A DNA stretch of 64,000 bases from Streptococcus sp. CF8_St5-11. Its GTDB lineage: Bacteria > Bacillota > Bacilli > Lactobacillales > Streptococcaceae. Of this stretch, positions 38,838 through 49,081 are shown piece by piece. Location of the stretch: assembly GCF_024295625.1 (NCBI RefSeq), contig NZ_JANCOJ010000001.1:124001-188000 (forward strand). The letters are read 5' to 3'. Position numbers and translations under genes: made by a program. The notes under the pieces are model-generated. The model was not told the origin of the DNA and made no database searches. It saw only the letters and a program-made list of their open reading frames with translations. How positions within the stretch are numbered: position 1 is the stretch's first letter; each line of letters starts with the position of its first letter.

Positions 38838-39635
38838 TTAGATATGATAAAAAGGATTGGTGCTGGCTTGACTGCCAATCACTTCGATCTCCCACGCTTC
38901 TTCAGACTTCCACTGATTGAGCTTTTCGACTAGTTTTGACACAAAGAGAACTTCGATATGGTGACCTGGATCCAAGGCCAGGAGACCATCGCTCAGCATG
39001 TCCTGAGCCGTGTGGTAGTAGATATCTCCTGTGATATAGACCTCTGCTCCCTTGGCGAGAGCATCCTTGTAAAAGGACTGGCCACTTCCGCCACAGATGG
39101 CGACGCGCTCAATCACTCGTTCCAAATCCGCCTGGTCATAACCAACCAAGCGCAAAGCATCTAATCCAAAAGTTCCTTTTACCTTATGAGCCAACTGCCC
39201 AAAGGTTTGAGCTGGTATTTGACCGATACGGCCGATTCCGAGTCCTTCTCCTGTCATACTGAGGGGCTCTGTATTTTCAATTTCTAAGAGCTGGCAGAAC
39301 CAATCGTTGAGCCCATCTGGGACGATATCAATATTGGTATGGCTGACATAGACCGCAATATCATGCTTGATCAAGTCAATGTAGATCTGATTCTGAGCCC
39401 GATCGGCTACCAAATCCTTAATAGGACGGAAAATGGGCGCATGCTTGACAATGATCAAGTCCACTCCATGGGCGATGGCTTCCGCCACCGTCTGCTCCCG
39501 GATATCCAAGGCTACCATGACCTTCTTGATGTCTTTTTGCAGGGTGCCGACCTGTAAGCCACAGACATCTCCCTCCATGGAAAGTTCTTGAGGACAGTAA
39601 GCTTCATAGCGTTTGATGACTTCACTTGCTAGCAT
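38838..39635 (-). CDS. Nif3-like dinuclear metal-centre protein (YqfO/YbgI family)
   Basis: 265 residues. Metal-binding residues of the family are visible in KHAPIF (about 64-69), SHTNIDI (about 97) and [10 protein letters not shown] (C-terminal His/Glu). The family forms hexameric rings with two metals per subunit; reports link it to GTP cyclohydrolase-like or regulatory roles, but function is unsettled. It overlaps trmK by 14 bases, as in many Firmicutes. Confidence 0.87.
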   Translation of the reverse strand: MLASEVIKRYEAYCPQELSMEGDVCGLQVGTLQKDIKKVMVALDIREQTVAEAIAHGVDLIIVKHAPIFRPIKDLVADRAQNQIYIDLIKHDIAVYVSHTNIDIVPDGLNDWFCQLLEIENTEPLSMTGEGLGIGRIGQIPAQTFGQLAHKVKGTFGLDALRLVGYDQADLERVIERVAICGGSGQSFYKDALAKGAEVYITGDIYYHTAQDMLSDGLLALDPGHHIEVLFVSKLVEKLNQWKSEEAWEIEVIGSQASTNPFYHI

Positions 39636-40311
39636 TTAGGACCTCCTTGATTTGGGCGATACGCTCTTCTAACGATGCTCTGGCGGATTGATTCTCAACT
39701 GGGACCTGCTCCAAAGCAAAGGCTAATTTCTCCACTTCCTTGGACCACTTTTGGACAAAGGCTGGGGCCTGTTCCAGCATCAAATAGGGACCAAAACGCA
39801 GTTCCTTGGCTGTCAACTCTTGAGAACCGTGTTCCACCACGAGGATCTCATAGAACTTCTCATTTTCTTCCAAGATAGCTTCATCGACAATGCGAAAATC
39901 ATGGTTTACCAACCAAGCCCGCAGTTCATCCTCTCGATTATTGGGTTGCAGGACCAAGCGAGAGACACCGGCTAATTTCTCAAGCCCTGCTGCTAGGATA
40001 TCTGCAATCAAGCGTCCTCCCATGCCCGCAATAGTGATACAAGAAATGCCGTCTGTTGGTTCAAAGGCAGCCAAGCCATTGGCCAGACGGACCTCTATCT
40101 TATCTTCTAAACCATTATCGGCAACATTTTGGAGAGCAGACTGATAAGGTCCCTCAACCACTTCTCCTGCAATAGCAGCCTCAATCTTGCCTTCTTGTAA
40201 TAGGGCGATTGGGAGATAAGCATGGTCACTTCCCACATCCAACAGACGCGCTCCAGCTGGGACGAAACTGGCCACCAAGTCCAATCGATTCGATAATTTT
40301 GTAAATTCCAT
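39622..40311 (-). CDS. trmK: tRNA (adenine(22)-N1)-methyltransferase TrmK
   Basis: 229 residues, Rossmann-type methyltransferase with SAM motif [13 protein letters not shown] (about 23-35) and catalytic-site segment [11 protein letters not shown]. It methylates A22 of tRNA. An extended -10 (TGGTATACT) lies about 40 bases upstream. Confidence 0.88.
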   Translation of the reverse strand: MEFTKLSNRLDLVASFVPAGARLLDVGSDHAYLPIALLQEGKIEAAIAGEVVEGPYQSALQNVADNGLEDKIEVRLANGLAAFEPTDGISCITIAGMGGRLIADILAAGLEKLAGVSRLVLQPNNREDELRAWLVNHDFRIVDEAILEENEKFYEILVVEHGSQELTAKELRFGPYLMLEQAPAFVQKWSKEVEKLAFALEQVPVENQSARASLEERIAQIKEVLNASK

Positions 40312-40364
40312 GTGCTACTTTCTAAACTTTTATTCCATCCTTTAGTATACCATGTTTGCACCAT

Positions 40365-40390
40365 TAAAAAAAGGCGCGACAGCGCCCTTT
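40365..40390 (-). terminator. Terminator after the glutathione-transferase-like gene
   Basis: GGCGC (40373-40377), loop GACA, GCGCC (40382-40386), with T7 on the minus strand. Confidence 0.8.
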
Positions 40391-40393
40391 TCA

Positions 40394-41185
40394 TTATGCA
40401 TCAATTTCCTTATATTCTACTACTAAGCCACGTTTCACAGCTGGGCGATTGGCAATTTTCTCTGTCCAAGCCTGCAGATGCTTGTATTCCTTCACATCCA
40501 AGAAAATCCCTGCACGGTCCCAGACCTTGTCTTGGGCTAGACGGCCATACCAAGACCAGATGGCAATATCCGCTATGGTGTAGTCATCTCCTGCAATATA
40601 AGGTTTGGTCGCCAATTCCTTGTCCAGTAGGTCCAATTGGCGTTTGGCTTCCATGGCAAAGTGATTGATGGCATACTCGATTTTCTCAGGCGCATAATGG
40701 AAGAAGTGACCAAAGCCTCCCCCTAAAAATGGTGCAGCCCCTGTCTGCCAGAAGAGCCAGTTGAGCACTTCTGTCCGTTTAGCCAGATCTGTCGGAATCA
40801 ATTGTCCAAATTTCTCTGCTAGATACAAGAGAATATTGGCTGATTCAAAGACCCGAATGGCTTGATCCCCTGATTGATCCAACATGGCTGGAATTTTCGA
40901 GTTTGGATTGATGGCCACAAAGTCACTGCCAAACTGATCTCCCTCACCAATCTTGATCCGATAAGCGTCATAGCCTGCATCCACTCCCAGCTCTTTGAGT
41001 TCTTCCAGCATAATGGTAGCCTTGATCCCATTGGGTGTTGGAAGGGTATAGAGTTGGAAAGGTTGATCCCCTTTTGGAAGGGTTTGTTCAAAGCGGGCAC
41101 CTGCTGTGGGTTGGTTCAAACCTCCCCAGGCTCCTCCCATTTGACTCGGTGCTTCCCATACTTCTGGTAATTGATAGTCTGACAT
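40394..41185 (-). CDS. Glutathione S-transferase-family protein, YghU type
   Basis: 263 residues: N-terminal extension (about 1-40), thioredoxin-like domain with the nucleophile-type motif TPNGIKATIMLEEL (about 50-63), and an all-helical C-terminal domain (NHFAMEAKRQLDLLDKEL, DDYTIADIAIWSWYG). YghU/YfcG-type proteins are glutathione-dependent disulfide reductases. Streptococci import or make glutathione, so such activity is plausible. Monocistronic. Confidence 0.85.
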   Translation of the reverse strand: MSDYQLPEVWEAPSQMGGAWGGLNQPTAGARFEQTLPKGDQPFQLYTLPTPNGIKATIMLEELKELGVDAGYDAYRIKIGEGDQFGSDFVAINPNSKIPAMLDQSGDQAIRVFESANILLYLAEKFGQLIPTDLAKRTEVLNWLFWQTGAAPFLGGGFGHFFHYAPEKIEYAINHFAMEAKRQLDLLDKELATKPYIAGDDYTIADIAIWSWYGRLAQDKVWDRAGIFLDVKEYKHLQAWTEKIANRPAVKRGLVVEYKEIDA

Positions 41186-41264
41186 CTTTCTTCTCCTTTA
41201 ATTCGCTACTCCTAGCATATCAAATATTGGGCTCCCTTTCAAAGATCTGCTACGCTAGCTTTAC

Positions 41265-41292
41265 TTGACTTTTCTGGTCAAAATGATAGTAT
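41265..41292 (+). promoter_or_regulatory. Promoter of add
   Basis: -35 TTGACT (41265-41270) and -10 TAGTAT (41287-41292) are 16 bases apart, 30 bases before the ATG. Confidence 0.55.
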
Positions 41293-41321
41293 AGAAAAAA
41301 TACAATTTTAAGGAGAAAACC

Positions 41322-42341
41322 ATGTCCATGATCGATTTTCATAGTTTGGCAAAGACGGAACTTCACTGTCACTTAGACGGTTCCTTGTCTCTTCCGACTA
41401 TTCGTCAATTGGCAGCCCTGGCCAATATTGACCTACCTGCTAGCGATGAAGAGCTCAAACACCATGTCACTGCCCCTGCCCACTGTGAGAATCTCTTGGA
41501 TTATTTGGAGGCCTTTGATTACATTCGCCCTCTCCTTCAAACTAAAGAAGCCCTGATCCTTGCTGCTTACGATGTCGCTAAGCAAGCGGCTCTGGAGAAT
41601 GTCCTCTACATCGAGGTTCGTTTTGCCCCAGAATTATCCATGGACCAAGGGCTCACCGTCCCAGAAACCATCGATGCTGTCTGCGATGGTCTGCGCCAAG
41701 CCCAAGATGAATTTGGCATTACAGCCAAAGCCCTTGTTTGTGGCATGCGCCAGTCGGATCCAAAACTCACCTCTCGCATTCTTGCAGAAGCCAACCAAGT
41801 TAGCGATCAAGATTTTGTTGGTTTTGACTTTGCCGGGGATGAGCACAACTACTCTCCAGAAGATATTCGACCTCTAATTGAGCAAGTCAAGAGTTACCAT
41901 CGTCCTATGACACTTCACGCAGGTGAGTGTCATTGCCCACACTTTGTAGCCCAATCGATTGCATTTGGCATCAAACGCAATGGCCACGTGACAGCTCTAT
42001 CTCATGAACCAGCCTTACTCCAATCCTTTATTGACAATGGGGTCACGGGTGAACTCTGCTTGACCAGCAACTTACAGACAAAAGCAGCACCGACTATAGA
42101 GGATTTCCCTTATCTGAAGATGAAGGCAGCCGGAGCTCGGATCAGTATCAATACTGATAACCGGACTGTATCTGATACGGATTTAACCAAGGAATATGCC
42201 CTCTACCATCAGCATTTCCAAACCAAGGAAGCTGACTTTTACCAGCACAATGTCGATGCCATCCAGGCTTCATTTGCTAGCGACGAGGAAAAACAAGAAC
42301 TCCTCACCAAACTAGAAGAAGCCTACGCAGACTATTTATAA
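41322..42341 (+). CDS. add: Adenosine deaminase
   Basis: 339 residues. Metal-binding HCHLDGS (about 15-21), catalytic HAGE (about 200), SHEPALL and the aspartate of STNTDN-like [12 protein letters not shown]. It deaminates adenosine to inosine in purine salvage. AAGGAG lies six bases before the ATG. Confidence 0.92.
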   Translation: MSMIDFHSLAKTELHCHLDGSLSLPTIRQLAALANIDLPASDEELKHHVTAPAHCENLLDYLEAFDYIRPLLQTKEALILAAYDVAKQAALENVLYIEVRFAPELSMDQGLTVPETIDAVCDGLRQAQDEFGITAKALVCGMRQSDPKLTSRILAEANQVSDQDFVGFDFAGDEHNYSPEDIRPLIEQVKSYHRPMTLHAGECHCPHFVAQSIAFGIKRNGHVTALSHEPALLQSFIDNGVTGELCLTSNLQTKAAPTIEDFPYLKMKAAGARISINTDNRTVSDTDLTKEYALYHQHFQTKEADFYQHNVDAIQASFASDEEKQELLTKLEEAYADYL

Positions 42342-42400
42342 AGATATTAGCTTGTATTTGGTTAAGCAATGGCTTAAGATTGAAGACAGAAACTTATTAG

Positions 42401-42549
42401 AAACTTTCCTTAGGTGAGTACGGACGTCAGCAAACTTCTTCGAAGTTCCATGACTTAGTTTTGAACCTAAGGTTTCAAAACTCCCGGGTACTTGAAACAA
42501 TAGTGTTTCAAGTACCTTTCTCACAGCGGAAAGTTCCAATATTCGCTTG
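42401..42549 (+). repeat. Dispersed repeat B, short copy (about 135 bp core)
   Basis: Core ends are AAACTTTCC (42401-42409) and GGAAAGTT (42528-42535), with the conserved left TTAGGTGAGTACGGACGTC and a hairpin TACTTGAAAC/GTTTCAAGTA. It lacks about 140 interior bases present in the copies at 35663 and 61847. Similarity to other copies continues for about 15 bases on the right (CCAATATTCGCTTG) and about 25 on the left. Confidence 0.75.
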
Positions 42550-42617
42550 TCTGATGCTAAAATCACCCATATATTTTTTTGTCAATTAATTCAAAAGAAG
42601 TTTATCCACATTTAAAA

Positions 42618-42647
42618 ACTAGCACTTTTATAAAGTGCTAGTCTTTT
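42618..42647. terminator. Bidirectional terminator between add and the GDPD gene
   Basis: ACTAGCACTTT (42618-42628) pairs with AAAGTGCTAGT (42632-42642); T-rich tails are on both strands (TCTTTTT plus, TTTTTAAA minus). Confidence 0.8.
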
Positions 42648-42648
42648 T

Positions 42649-43833
42649 CTATTTAGAAACTGATTCATACAAAGCCACGTCTCTAGGAGTCAACAATCCA
42701 GTATAAAATCCGTCAACATTTACATTCGCATACTTAGTTAAATCATCATACGTATGGATGGTATGAATGTAAATGCGTTTTCCAAGTCGGTGAATTGCAT
42801 TAATAAAGTCTGGATTGAAGCGAGAATCAGCAAATGAAATCGTGACTGCCTCAATTTCCTTGTGTTTCGAGATAAAATCTAAAGCCTCTTCTGCACTATC
42901 TGGTGAAGCATACAAGGTATAGATAACATGCTTGAAAGGATAAATAGATTCAATTTCTCCGAACATCTCTTGATTATAGATTTGTGGAATCACACGATCT
43001 AATAGTTCCTTGTCTCGTTTTTTAGCTTCTGAAACAATGTCTTGAAATTGAGTGATCATATCTTCTTTGGGAATTTACATAGATTTAGTATCTGTGATCA
43101 AAACCATATCTTTATTGATCACCATTTGATCCAAGACATCTCCTATCAACATCGTCGTGAAACGACTTGGTGTTTCTGGAGAACCATAAGCCTTAAATTT
43201 TTTCCATTCATCAGAAGAAAGAGCAACATCATCTTTGTTTCCAAACTGATGCCAATCATGAACAGCAGCCAACTTTTTATCACTTGTCAGATAAAAATCC
43301 ATTTCGAACAAGCGATGACCTAGACTATAATTCTGTTGCAAAGCTTCCAAGGAATTAGTATAAAAGGTGTTGTATTCTTTTTCTCGAATCGCTCCTCCAG
43401 CATGGGCTACTAATCTAGGAGAATCCTTTAGCCAATCCTTCTTTTTAGCTTTTGTGTAATGAACAAAGCCAAATTGATTCGATAATTGACCATTTATTAG
43501 TGTTTCAAGAGATTCCTTATCAACAAAATCTTTCGATAAGAAAGTCGTCTCTTTGTCTACTTTAAAACGATAGTGATTCTTATCAAATTCTCTTGTCTTC
43601 TTATTCCACTTGATTAGAGTCGTCAGATCAGATTCCTTTTTGGTATATCCATCTTTCGTTTTTGTATACCCCGCCTGTACTAAACTATCTTCAACTGGAT
43701 ACAGACCTGACGACAATAAATTCGAACGCGTAACGTAAAAACTGACTAAACTAAACAATAAAGCTATTCCAAGCACTAGCATGGTTGGATACAGCCATCT
43801 AAATCTTTTTCTTTTTTTGTCTCCCCGTTTCAT
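42649..43833 (-). pseudogene. Membrane-anchored glycerophosphodiester phosphodiesterase-like gene, split by an in-frame TAA
   Basis: One frame of 394 sense codons is interrupted at codon 253 by TAA (43075-43077). The upstream part has an N-terminal membrane helix (about 14-34) and the first half of a GDPD barrel (LVAHAGGA, then MDFYLTSDKKLAAVHDW, then VLITDTK). The downstream part resumes five codons later (IPKEDMITQF...) and supplies the rest of the barrel (VKAVTISF-like EAVTISFADSRFNPDF, GKRIYIHTIHTYDDL) to VSK. Each part alone lacks half the fold, so activity is probably lost. The halves remain free of other damage, so the change is recent or may be read through. Confidence 0.8.
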
Positions 43834-43851
43834 CCTTTAAATCTTTTCCCC

Positions 43852-44535
43852 TTAATCCTTCCACAAATCCATGGCCTGTAAGAAATCGTCTGAAACCGTC
43901 ACATTGCGTGGGTTGGCTTGCTCGCGTTCTTGTAGTTTCGCCTCTACTTGGACCAGGCTATTGATACCTTCACTGCGCCAGTTTCGCAAAATGGCTTGGA
44001 TATATTTCCAGTGAGGCTTGCCGTTAAAGACGGCTTCTCGTAGCGCTGCCTTGATCACATCTGGATCTGTCTGATCCTCGCGCACGGTCTTGGTCAGGTC
44101 TTCAATCTCAAAAGGTGTCAAGAGTCGTCCCAGTTCTTGTTGGAAGGTTTCCACCAAGTCCTTGATGACATTTCCCTTGGCAGGAGCACTCTGGGCCTTC
44201 CCTTGTGTCTGAGCATCTAAAATTTCATCCAAGCGATCCAGGGCAATGGTCGCATCAAAGATGGCTTCAATCTCGCCATTGAGCTCAATGGTCCGATATT
44301 GAAGAAGTCCCTTGGTGGTCAAATTGGACATAATCCGATTGACCTCTGTCACCGTTTTTCCCAGATGACTAGCAATCTGATTAGGAGTCAAGGTCTCTTG
44401 ACCGGTCGTATTTTGAAGGAAGAAAAACTGCCAAACCAAGTAGTCATCTGCTTGGTCAAACAATTCATGATAATGAAAAAGCAAGGCACTTGGAAGAACC
44501 AAGTTGCCATACTTAAATGCTTGTGAATATGTCAT
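43852..44535 (-). CDS. dnaD: DnaD-domain replication initiation protein
   Basis: 227 residues: N-terminal winged helix (SQAFKYGNLVLPSALLFHYH..., NQIASHLGKTVTEVNRIMSNL) and a C-terminal DnaD/DnaB_2 domain (ETFQQELGRLLTPFEIEDL ... WKYIQAILRNWRSEGI). It acts in primosome assembly and helicase loading. It lies downstream of metA; AAAGGGG precedes the ATG. Confidence 0.9.
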   Translation of the reverse strand: MTYSQAFKYGNLVLPSALLFHYHELFDQADDYLVWQFFFLQNTTGQETLTPNQIASHLGKTVTEVNRIMSNLTTKGLLQYRTIELNGEIEAIFDATIALDRLDEILDAQTQGKAQSAPAKGNVIKDLVETFQQELGRLLTPFEIEDLTKTVREDQTDPDVIKAALREAVFNGKPHWKYIQAILRNWRSEGINSLVQVEAKLQEREQANPRNVTVSDDFLQAMDLWKD

Positions 44536-44544
44536 AATTCCCCT

Positions 44545-45489
44545 TTATAGGTAACCATAAAATGAAATATCTTTTTCCAATTCTTCCAAGCGGTAAGGTG
44601 TTTCTTGATAAACCGCATAGTTGATCCAATTACTAAAGAAGGTTGTCGCAGCTAGATTCCAGCGAATGCGAGGCTCTGTACTAGCATCATCCCCATCAAA
44701 ATAATTCTTAGGAACATCCGGATCCAAGCCTGCCTTGACATCTCGGTTGTATTCCTTAGCCAGCGTATCGCGATCATACTCCAGATGGCCAAAGCTATAG
44801 ACCTCACGCATGTCTGGACTGGCAATGATGGAAAGGCCAACTTCATTTCCTTGCGCGATCACCTGAAGATTGCTCTTTTCAAGGACTTCCTTCAAAGGAA
44901 CATCCGTATAGCGAGAATGAGGGGCAAGGAAGCGATCGTCAAAGCCTCTCATGAGAAGACTTTCCGGACGCACCACTGTTTGGTCATAGATACCGGATAA
45001 CTTGTCACAGAGCTCTACTTTTTGAATCCCGTAACGGTGGTAGAGACCAGCCTGAGCTCCCCAACAGAGGTGCAAGGTGGAAAAAACATGACGCTTGGCC
45101 CATTCAAAGACCTGGGTCAACTCATCCCAGTAGTCCACTTCTTCAAAGTCCATCTTTTCGACAGGCGCTCCTGTCACAATCAAGCCGTCATAGTAATTAT
45201 CCTTGATATCCTCAAAGGTCTTGTAGAAGCTCTCCAAATGTTCTGCCGCTGTATTCTTGGACTCATGGCTCGCCATATAGAGGAACTCCACATTGATCTG
45301 CAAGGGTGTGTTGGCCAAGAGGCGTAAGAGCTGGGTTTCTGTCGCAACCTTGGTCGGCATCAGATTAAGAATGAGAACATTCATGGGCCGAATATCCTGG
45401 TGAGTCGCCCGAACATCATCCATGACAAAAATATTTTCTGAACGAAGGATATCAACTGCTGGTAATTTTTTATCTAGAGTAATTGGCAT
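44545..45489 (-). CDS. metA: Homoserine O-acetyltransferase (MetA family)
   Basis: 314 residues. Catalytic Cys in [10 protein letters not shown] (about 142) and the His/Glu pair in [10 protein letters not shown] (about 235-237) are present. Residue 111, which sets acyl-donor choice in this family, is Glu (APVEKMDF), as in enzymes that use acetyl-CoA, rather than Gly as in E. coli MetA. It therefore probably makes O-acetylhomoserine for methionine synthesis despite the usual succinyltransferase name. Confidence 0.9.
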   Translation of the reverse strand: MPITLDKKLPAVDILRSENIFVMDDVRATHQDIRPMNVLILNLMPTKVATETQLLRLLANTPLQINVEFLYMASHESKNTAAEHLESFYKTFEDIKDNYYDGLIVTGAPVEKMDFEEVDYWDELTQVFEWAKRHVFSTLHLCWGAQAGLYHRYGIQKVELCDKLSGIYDQTVVRPESLLMRGFDDRFLAPHSRYTDVPLKEVLEKSNLQVIAQGNEVGLSIIASPDMREVYSFGHLEYDRDTLAKEYNRDVKAGLDPDVPKNYFDGDDASTEPRIRWNLAATTFFSNWINYAVYQETPYRLEELEKDISFYGYL

Positions 45490-45522
45490 AAAAAGCTCCC
45501 ATCTTACAAGTTCTTAACTAAC

Positions 45523-45557
45523 ATTATATGATAGGAGCTTATAGTTTTCAATTATGG
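45523..45557 (-). promoter_or_regulatory. Promoter of metA with a candidate MetR/MtaR box
   Basis: On the minus strand, -35 TTGAAA (45546-45551) and -10 TATAAT (45523-45528) are 17 bases apart. On the plus strand TATAGTTTTCAATTATG (about 45540-45556) overlaps the -35. Its left half equals, and its right half resembles, the LysR-type methionine box TATAGTTTNAAACTATA as I recall it for streptococci. Confidence 0.5.
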
Positions 45558-45590
45558 TTTTTCTGTAGCCAGTTATAGCATTAGACTATA

Positions 45591-46103
45591 TTAGTAATGC
45601 ATCAAAACTTTGTAGTCGTAATCGCCGATCGCTTCGCGACCTTTCAAGTCGTCCAACTCGATCAAGAAGGCACACCCTGCAACGACCCCACCGAGTTTTT
45701 CGATCATTTCGATGGTTGCTTTCACCGTACCACCAGTCGCCAAAAGGTCATCAACGATGAGAACACGTTGACCTGGTTTGATAGCATCTGCGTGCATGCA
45801 GAGGGTATCGACACCGTATTCTTTTTCGTAGTCAGCAGAGATGACTTCACGTGGCAACTTACCAGGCTTCCGAACAGGCGCAAATCCAATTCCCAACTCA
45901 AAAGCGACCGGACATCCAACGATGAACCCACGTGCTTCAGGACCGACGATCATGTCGATTTTCTTATCGGTCGCGTATTGAACGATTTCACGAACCGCAT
46001 AACTATAAGCATTGCCATCTGCCATTAAAGGGCTGATATCACGGAAGGTAATACCTTCTTGTGGATAATTTTCAATGCTTGCAATGTAATCTTTTAAATT
46101 CAT
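45591..46103 (-). CDS. apt: Adenine phosphoribosyltransferase
   Basis: 170 residues. PRPP motif [13 protein letters not shown] (about 123-135), [11 protein letters not shown] and RKPGKLPRE. It converts adenine to AMP in purine salvage. Promoter: extended -10 TGGTATAAT about 45 bases upstream. Confidence 0.95.
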   Translation of the reverse strand: MNLKDYIASIENYPQEGITFRDISPLMADGNAYSYAVREIVQYATDKKIDMIVGPEARGFIVGCPVAFELGIGFAPVRKPGKLPREVISADYEKEYGVDTLCMHADAIKPGQRVLIVDDLLATGGTVKATIEMIEKLGGVVAGCAFLIELDDLKGREAIGDYDYKVLMHY

Positions 46104-46207
46104 GGTTAACTTTCTTTCATAAAAAATTTCTACATTCCATTATACCATGAATTCTACTAACTTGCATCATTTTATACCAAATCATTTTCCCAAGCTCCCC
46201 GCGTCAA

Positions 46208-46244
46208 AAGCAAAAATCCCACATCCGAAAAATGATGTGGGATT
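46208..46244 (-). terminator. Terminator of the recJ-46263 operon
   Basis: AATCCCACATC (46215-46225) pairs with GATGTGGGATT (46234-46244), followed by TTTGCTTTT on the minus strand. Confidence 0.8.
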
Positions 46245-46262
46245 GGATTCCAAAAAAACTTA

Positions 46263-46856
46263 CTACTCTTCTATCAATTTGTTGTATTCAATTTTCATAT
46301 CCCCCAAGTTTTTCAAGGAATAACGGGAGCTTCCATTCTTGAACCAGGTACCAAGGATATACTGTTCAACAACTTTCTTACTTTGCTTCTTCAACCAAGT
46401 GCGGTCTTTACCGTAGGTGGCAAGTTGATCAAGAAGTTGCTGGCCCTCGTAGGTAGTATCTTCTTTAGAAAGGTAGACCTCCTTCTGAAAAAACAGCTTT
46501 TTTGACGAGTCGTATTTAAATATAAATCCGAGTGTCACACCTTTTTCCAATTTAAAATCATACATATAGGTCCAGTTGGGAGTTCCTCTAAACATCATCA
46601 CGGACAAGTCTTCGTTTCCATCAACAATTCCTTTTGAATAATGGTAGGTTTGAAATCCCTCATCTTCTTTCCAGATACCATCATTTCCTATCGTTTCTGT
46701 AAAGGGCTTAAACATCACATAGCGCATCATCCCACCATTTTCGGAGTAGTTAATTTCTTCCATGGGGTTCTTGAGACTCAGGTAGATTCCCAACCAATAA
46801 AGGCAAAAAAGTAGGATAGGAGTGAGCCAGAGGAATTTTTTTAGGTATCTTTTCAT
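46263..46856 (-). CDS. Membrane-anchored protein, probable TipC-family immunity protein
   Basis: 197 residues: N-terminal membrane helix (about 8-27), then an exported domain with GMMRYVMFKPFTETIGNDGI, MMFRGTPNWTYMYDFKLEKG and a C-terminal W(F)KNGSSRYSLKNLGDMKIE. The length, topology and WF..(S)..S..NLG..KI ending resemble TipC proteins, which protect against type VII-secreted LXG lipid II phosphatase toxins. This is recognition from memory, so moderate. No toxin gene or type VII gene is nearby. It overlaps recJ by 4 bases (ATGA), an unusual partner. Confidence 0.5.
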   Translation of the reverse strand: MKRYLKKFLWLTPILLFCLYWLGIYLSLKNPMEEINYSENGGMMRYVMFKPFTETIGNDGIWKEDEGFQTYHYSKGIVDGNEDLSVMMFRGTPNWTYMYDFKLEKGVTLGFIFKYDSSKKLFFQKEVYLSKEDTTYEGQQLLDQLATYGKDRTWLKKQSKKVVEQYILGTWFKNGSSRYSLKNLGDMKIEYNKLIEE

Positions 46857-49078
46857 GAGGCCTGACCTGTCAGGTAGTCGTAGATTTCACGAACTGTTCC
46901 AAGGGCCATCAACTCCTGCTCTTTCACCGTTTGTCTGAGGTTTTGGTAGATGCTACTTTCTGCGATTTCGCGTTCTTCTGCTTCTTTATTGACCTTCATG
47001 ATGCCATTTTCAATGGTCACAAAGCCCAGCTCTTGGAAGATCTGAATCATTTTGACCAGGAGGATCTGCTGGATCTTGAGATAGGCTGCTAGGTCTTTGA
47101 GTTTATAGCGGACATCAAACTCTGGATACTGGTAGATGGTTTTATAGAGTTTGGCATACTGGTCCCTGCTACCGTATCCTGTCAGATAGTAGGCTTTGGC
47201 GATCTCATTTTTGAAATAGACAGCCTGGAAATCATGCTCTTGGAAAATTTTCCGTAATTCCTCTAAATTCTCAGGGATATTTCCAACCACTACAGCAGAT
47301 GCCCCAGATAGATCTGGCAATTCTTTAGTAAAATCCAGAACGGGAACACCTGCGGGGAGGCTGACATTTTTAGAGCGGATATTAAAGAGCTGCACGCCGT
47401 CCACACGCGCATCAACCAACATGAGCTGAAGGGTTGTTTGGCCATTCCATTGGTTGACCGACAACTGCACGGCTAGCTCTAGGTCTTGCGCTTGCGCAAA
47501 CTCTGCCTCTAAACTTCCCAAGCCAAAGGCAACCACCTCAAAGGTCGCATCTTCTTGAGAGATCTTGAGTTTCAAGTGGGTATTGCCAGCTCCCATCGAG
47601 CGTGCCCCTTCTACCTTGAAATTACGGACCAGAAAGACTGGTTTTTTATTGTCCATGCCAAAAGGACTCAAGCGATCAAAGCTTTTCAAGGTTTCAAGCG
47701 TTAGCTCTGTTAGATGCAGTTCCTCGTCGATGGCTAAGCTAGACTTGCTGCTGAGATCAATCTCTTGTTCTGCAATGTAATCCGTAAGGGCCTGAGACAA
47801 GGCAGGGAGTTGGTCCACATCTAAGGTCATCCCTGCTGCACCGGCATGCCCGCCAAAGGCGACAAAGAGCGACCGGTGGGGATCGAGGGCCTCAAAGATA
47901 TTGACCGACTCAGGACTCCGAGCGCTTCCTTTAGCACGCCCATCTTCGATGCTTAAAACAACTACTGGCTGATGAAGCTCTTCTAATAGACGGCCAGCTA
48001 CAATACCAAGGACCCCTGGATTCCAGCCTTCCTTGGCCAAGACTTGGGCGGACAAGCTCGGATCGACCATAGTTTTAGCTTCGTCATAGATGCTTTGGAC
48101 AATTTCTTTACGTTCTTCATTCTTTTGATGAATCATGAGGGCAATCTCGTGCGCCTCTTCATCGTCAAAGCCAGTCAGTAGTTCAATGGCCGGATTGGGA
48201 TCATCGAGGCGGCCAAGGGCATTGAGACGAGGAGCAATCTGAAAACCAACCGTTTCTTCATTGACATCCTCCGGACGAATCCCTGCGATCTCCAAGAGCT
48301 CCTGCAAGCCCATGCGCTGGGTATGTTGGAGAACACCCAGACCGTATTTGACCAGGATCCGATTCTCATCTGTCAGGCTGACCATGTCAGCAATGGTCCC
48401 AATTGCTACCAAGTCTAAGAGATCGACTGGTACTTCCTCTAAGAGGGCACAGGCCAACTTAAAGGCCACACCACATCCTGCTAGATAATGGAAGGGATAA
48501 TCCGCATCTGGATGATCCGGATGAATGATCGCATAAGCATCGGGTAAAACCTCTGGCATGGAGTGGTGGTCGGTCACGATAACATCAACCCCCATCGCTT
48601 GAGCCATGGCAATGGCTTGATTGCCCGCAACCCCATTGTCCACCGTGACAATCAGGGAAATGCCTTGCTGCTCGATAAAGTATTTGTAGACACTCTCATT
48701 GGGACCATAGCCGTCTGTGAAGCGGTTGGGTAGGTAGACTTGCACCTCTGCACCCATCTGCTCCAAGGTTTCCTTCATAATGGAGGCTGAGGTCATCCCG
48801 TCCGCATCATAGTCTCCGTAGATGAGGATCTGCTCATAATCTTCGATGGCCCGTCGGATGCGCTCCACTGCCTTGTCCATATCATGGAGTAAATAAGGGT
48901 CGTGTAGCTTCTCCAGCTTGGGTTCTAAAAAGTCTTCTAAATCCTCTTTGGTCTGAATGCCACGCTCATACAGCAAGGTTGCTACGGATGCTTCCAGGCC
49001 TGCTTTTTTGGCAAGGGCTAAAAAGGCCTCATCTGCACTTGGCGAAGCTAACTGCCAATCGTATTTTGAAGTGATCAT
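46853..49078 (-). CDS. recJ: Single-stranded-DNA-specific exonuclease RecJ
   Basis: 741 residues. DHH phosphoesterase motifs IYGDYDADGMTS (about 83-94) and VTDHHSMPE (about 168-176), DHHA1 motif AFGGHAGAAGMTL (about 410-422), OB-fold region and a C-terminal extension of about 190 residues common in Firmicutes. It degrades single-stranded DNA 5' to 3' in recombination and repair. Promoter TATAAT about 45 bases upstream. Confidence 0.93.
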   Translation of the reverse strand: MITSKYDWQLASPSADEAFLALAKKAGLEASVATLLYERGIQTKEDLEDFLEPKLEKLHDPYLLHDMDKAVERIRRAIEDYEQILIYGDYDADGMTSASIMKETLEQMGAEVQVYLPNRFTDGYGPNESVYKYFIEQQGISLIVTVDNGVAGNQAIAMAQAMGVDVIVTDHHSMPEVLPDAYAIIHPDHPDADYPFHYLAGCGVAFKLACALLEEVPVDLLDLVAIGTIADMVSLTDENRILVKYGLGVLQHTQRMGLQELLEIAGIRPEDVNEETVGFQIAPRLNALGRLDDPNPAIELLTGFDDEEAHEIALMIHQKNEERKEIVQSIYDEAKTMVDPSLSAQVLAKEGWNPGVLGIVAGRLLEELHQPVVVLSIEDGRAKGSARSPESVNIFEALDPHRSLFVAFGGHAGAAGMTLDVDQLPALSQALTDYIAEQEIDLSSKSSLAIDEELHLTELTLETLKSFDRLSPFGMDNKKPVFLVRNFKVEGARSMGAGNTHLKLKISQEDATFEVVAFGLGSLEAEFAQAQDLELAVQLSVNQWNGQTTLQLMLVDARVDGVQLFNIRSKNVSLPAGVPVLDFTKELPDLSGASAVVVGNIPENLEELRKIFQEHDFQAVYFKNEIAKAYYLTGYGSRDQYAKLYKTIYQYPEFDVRYKLKDLAAYLKIQQILLVKMIQIFQELGFVTIENGIMKVNKEAEEREIAESSIYQNLRQTVKEQELMALGTVREIYDYLTGQAS

Positions 49079-49081
49079 CTA

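Noticed and set aside
40312..40668. 118-residue plus-strand frame over trmK and the glutathione-transferase gene
   Set aside because: Antisense shadow that crosses a terminator; no ribosome site.
42336..42566. 76-residue minus-strand frame
   Set aside because: It lies inside repeat B (short copy) and has no conserved protein features or ribosome site.
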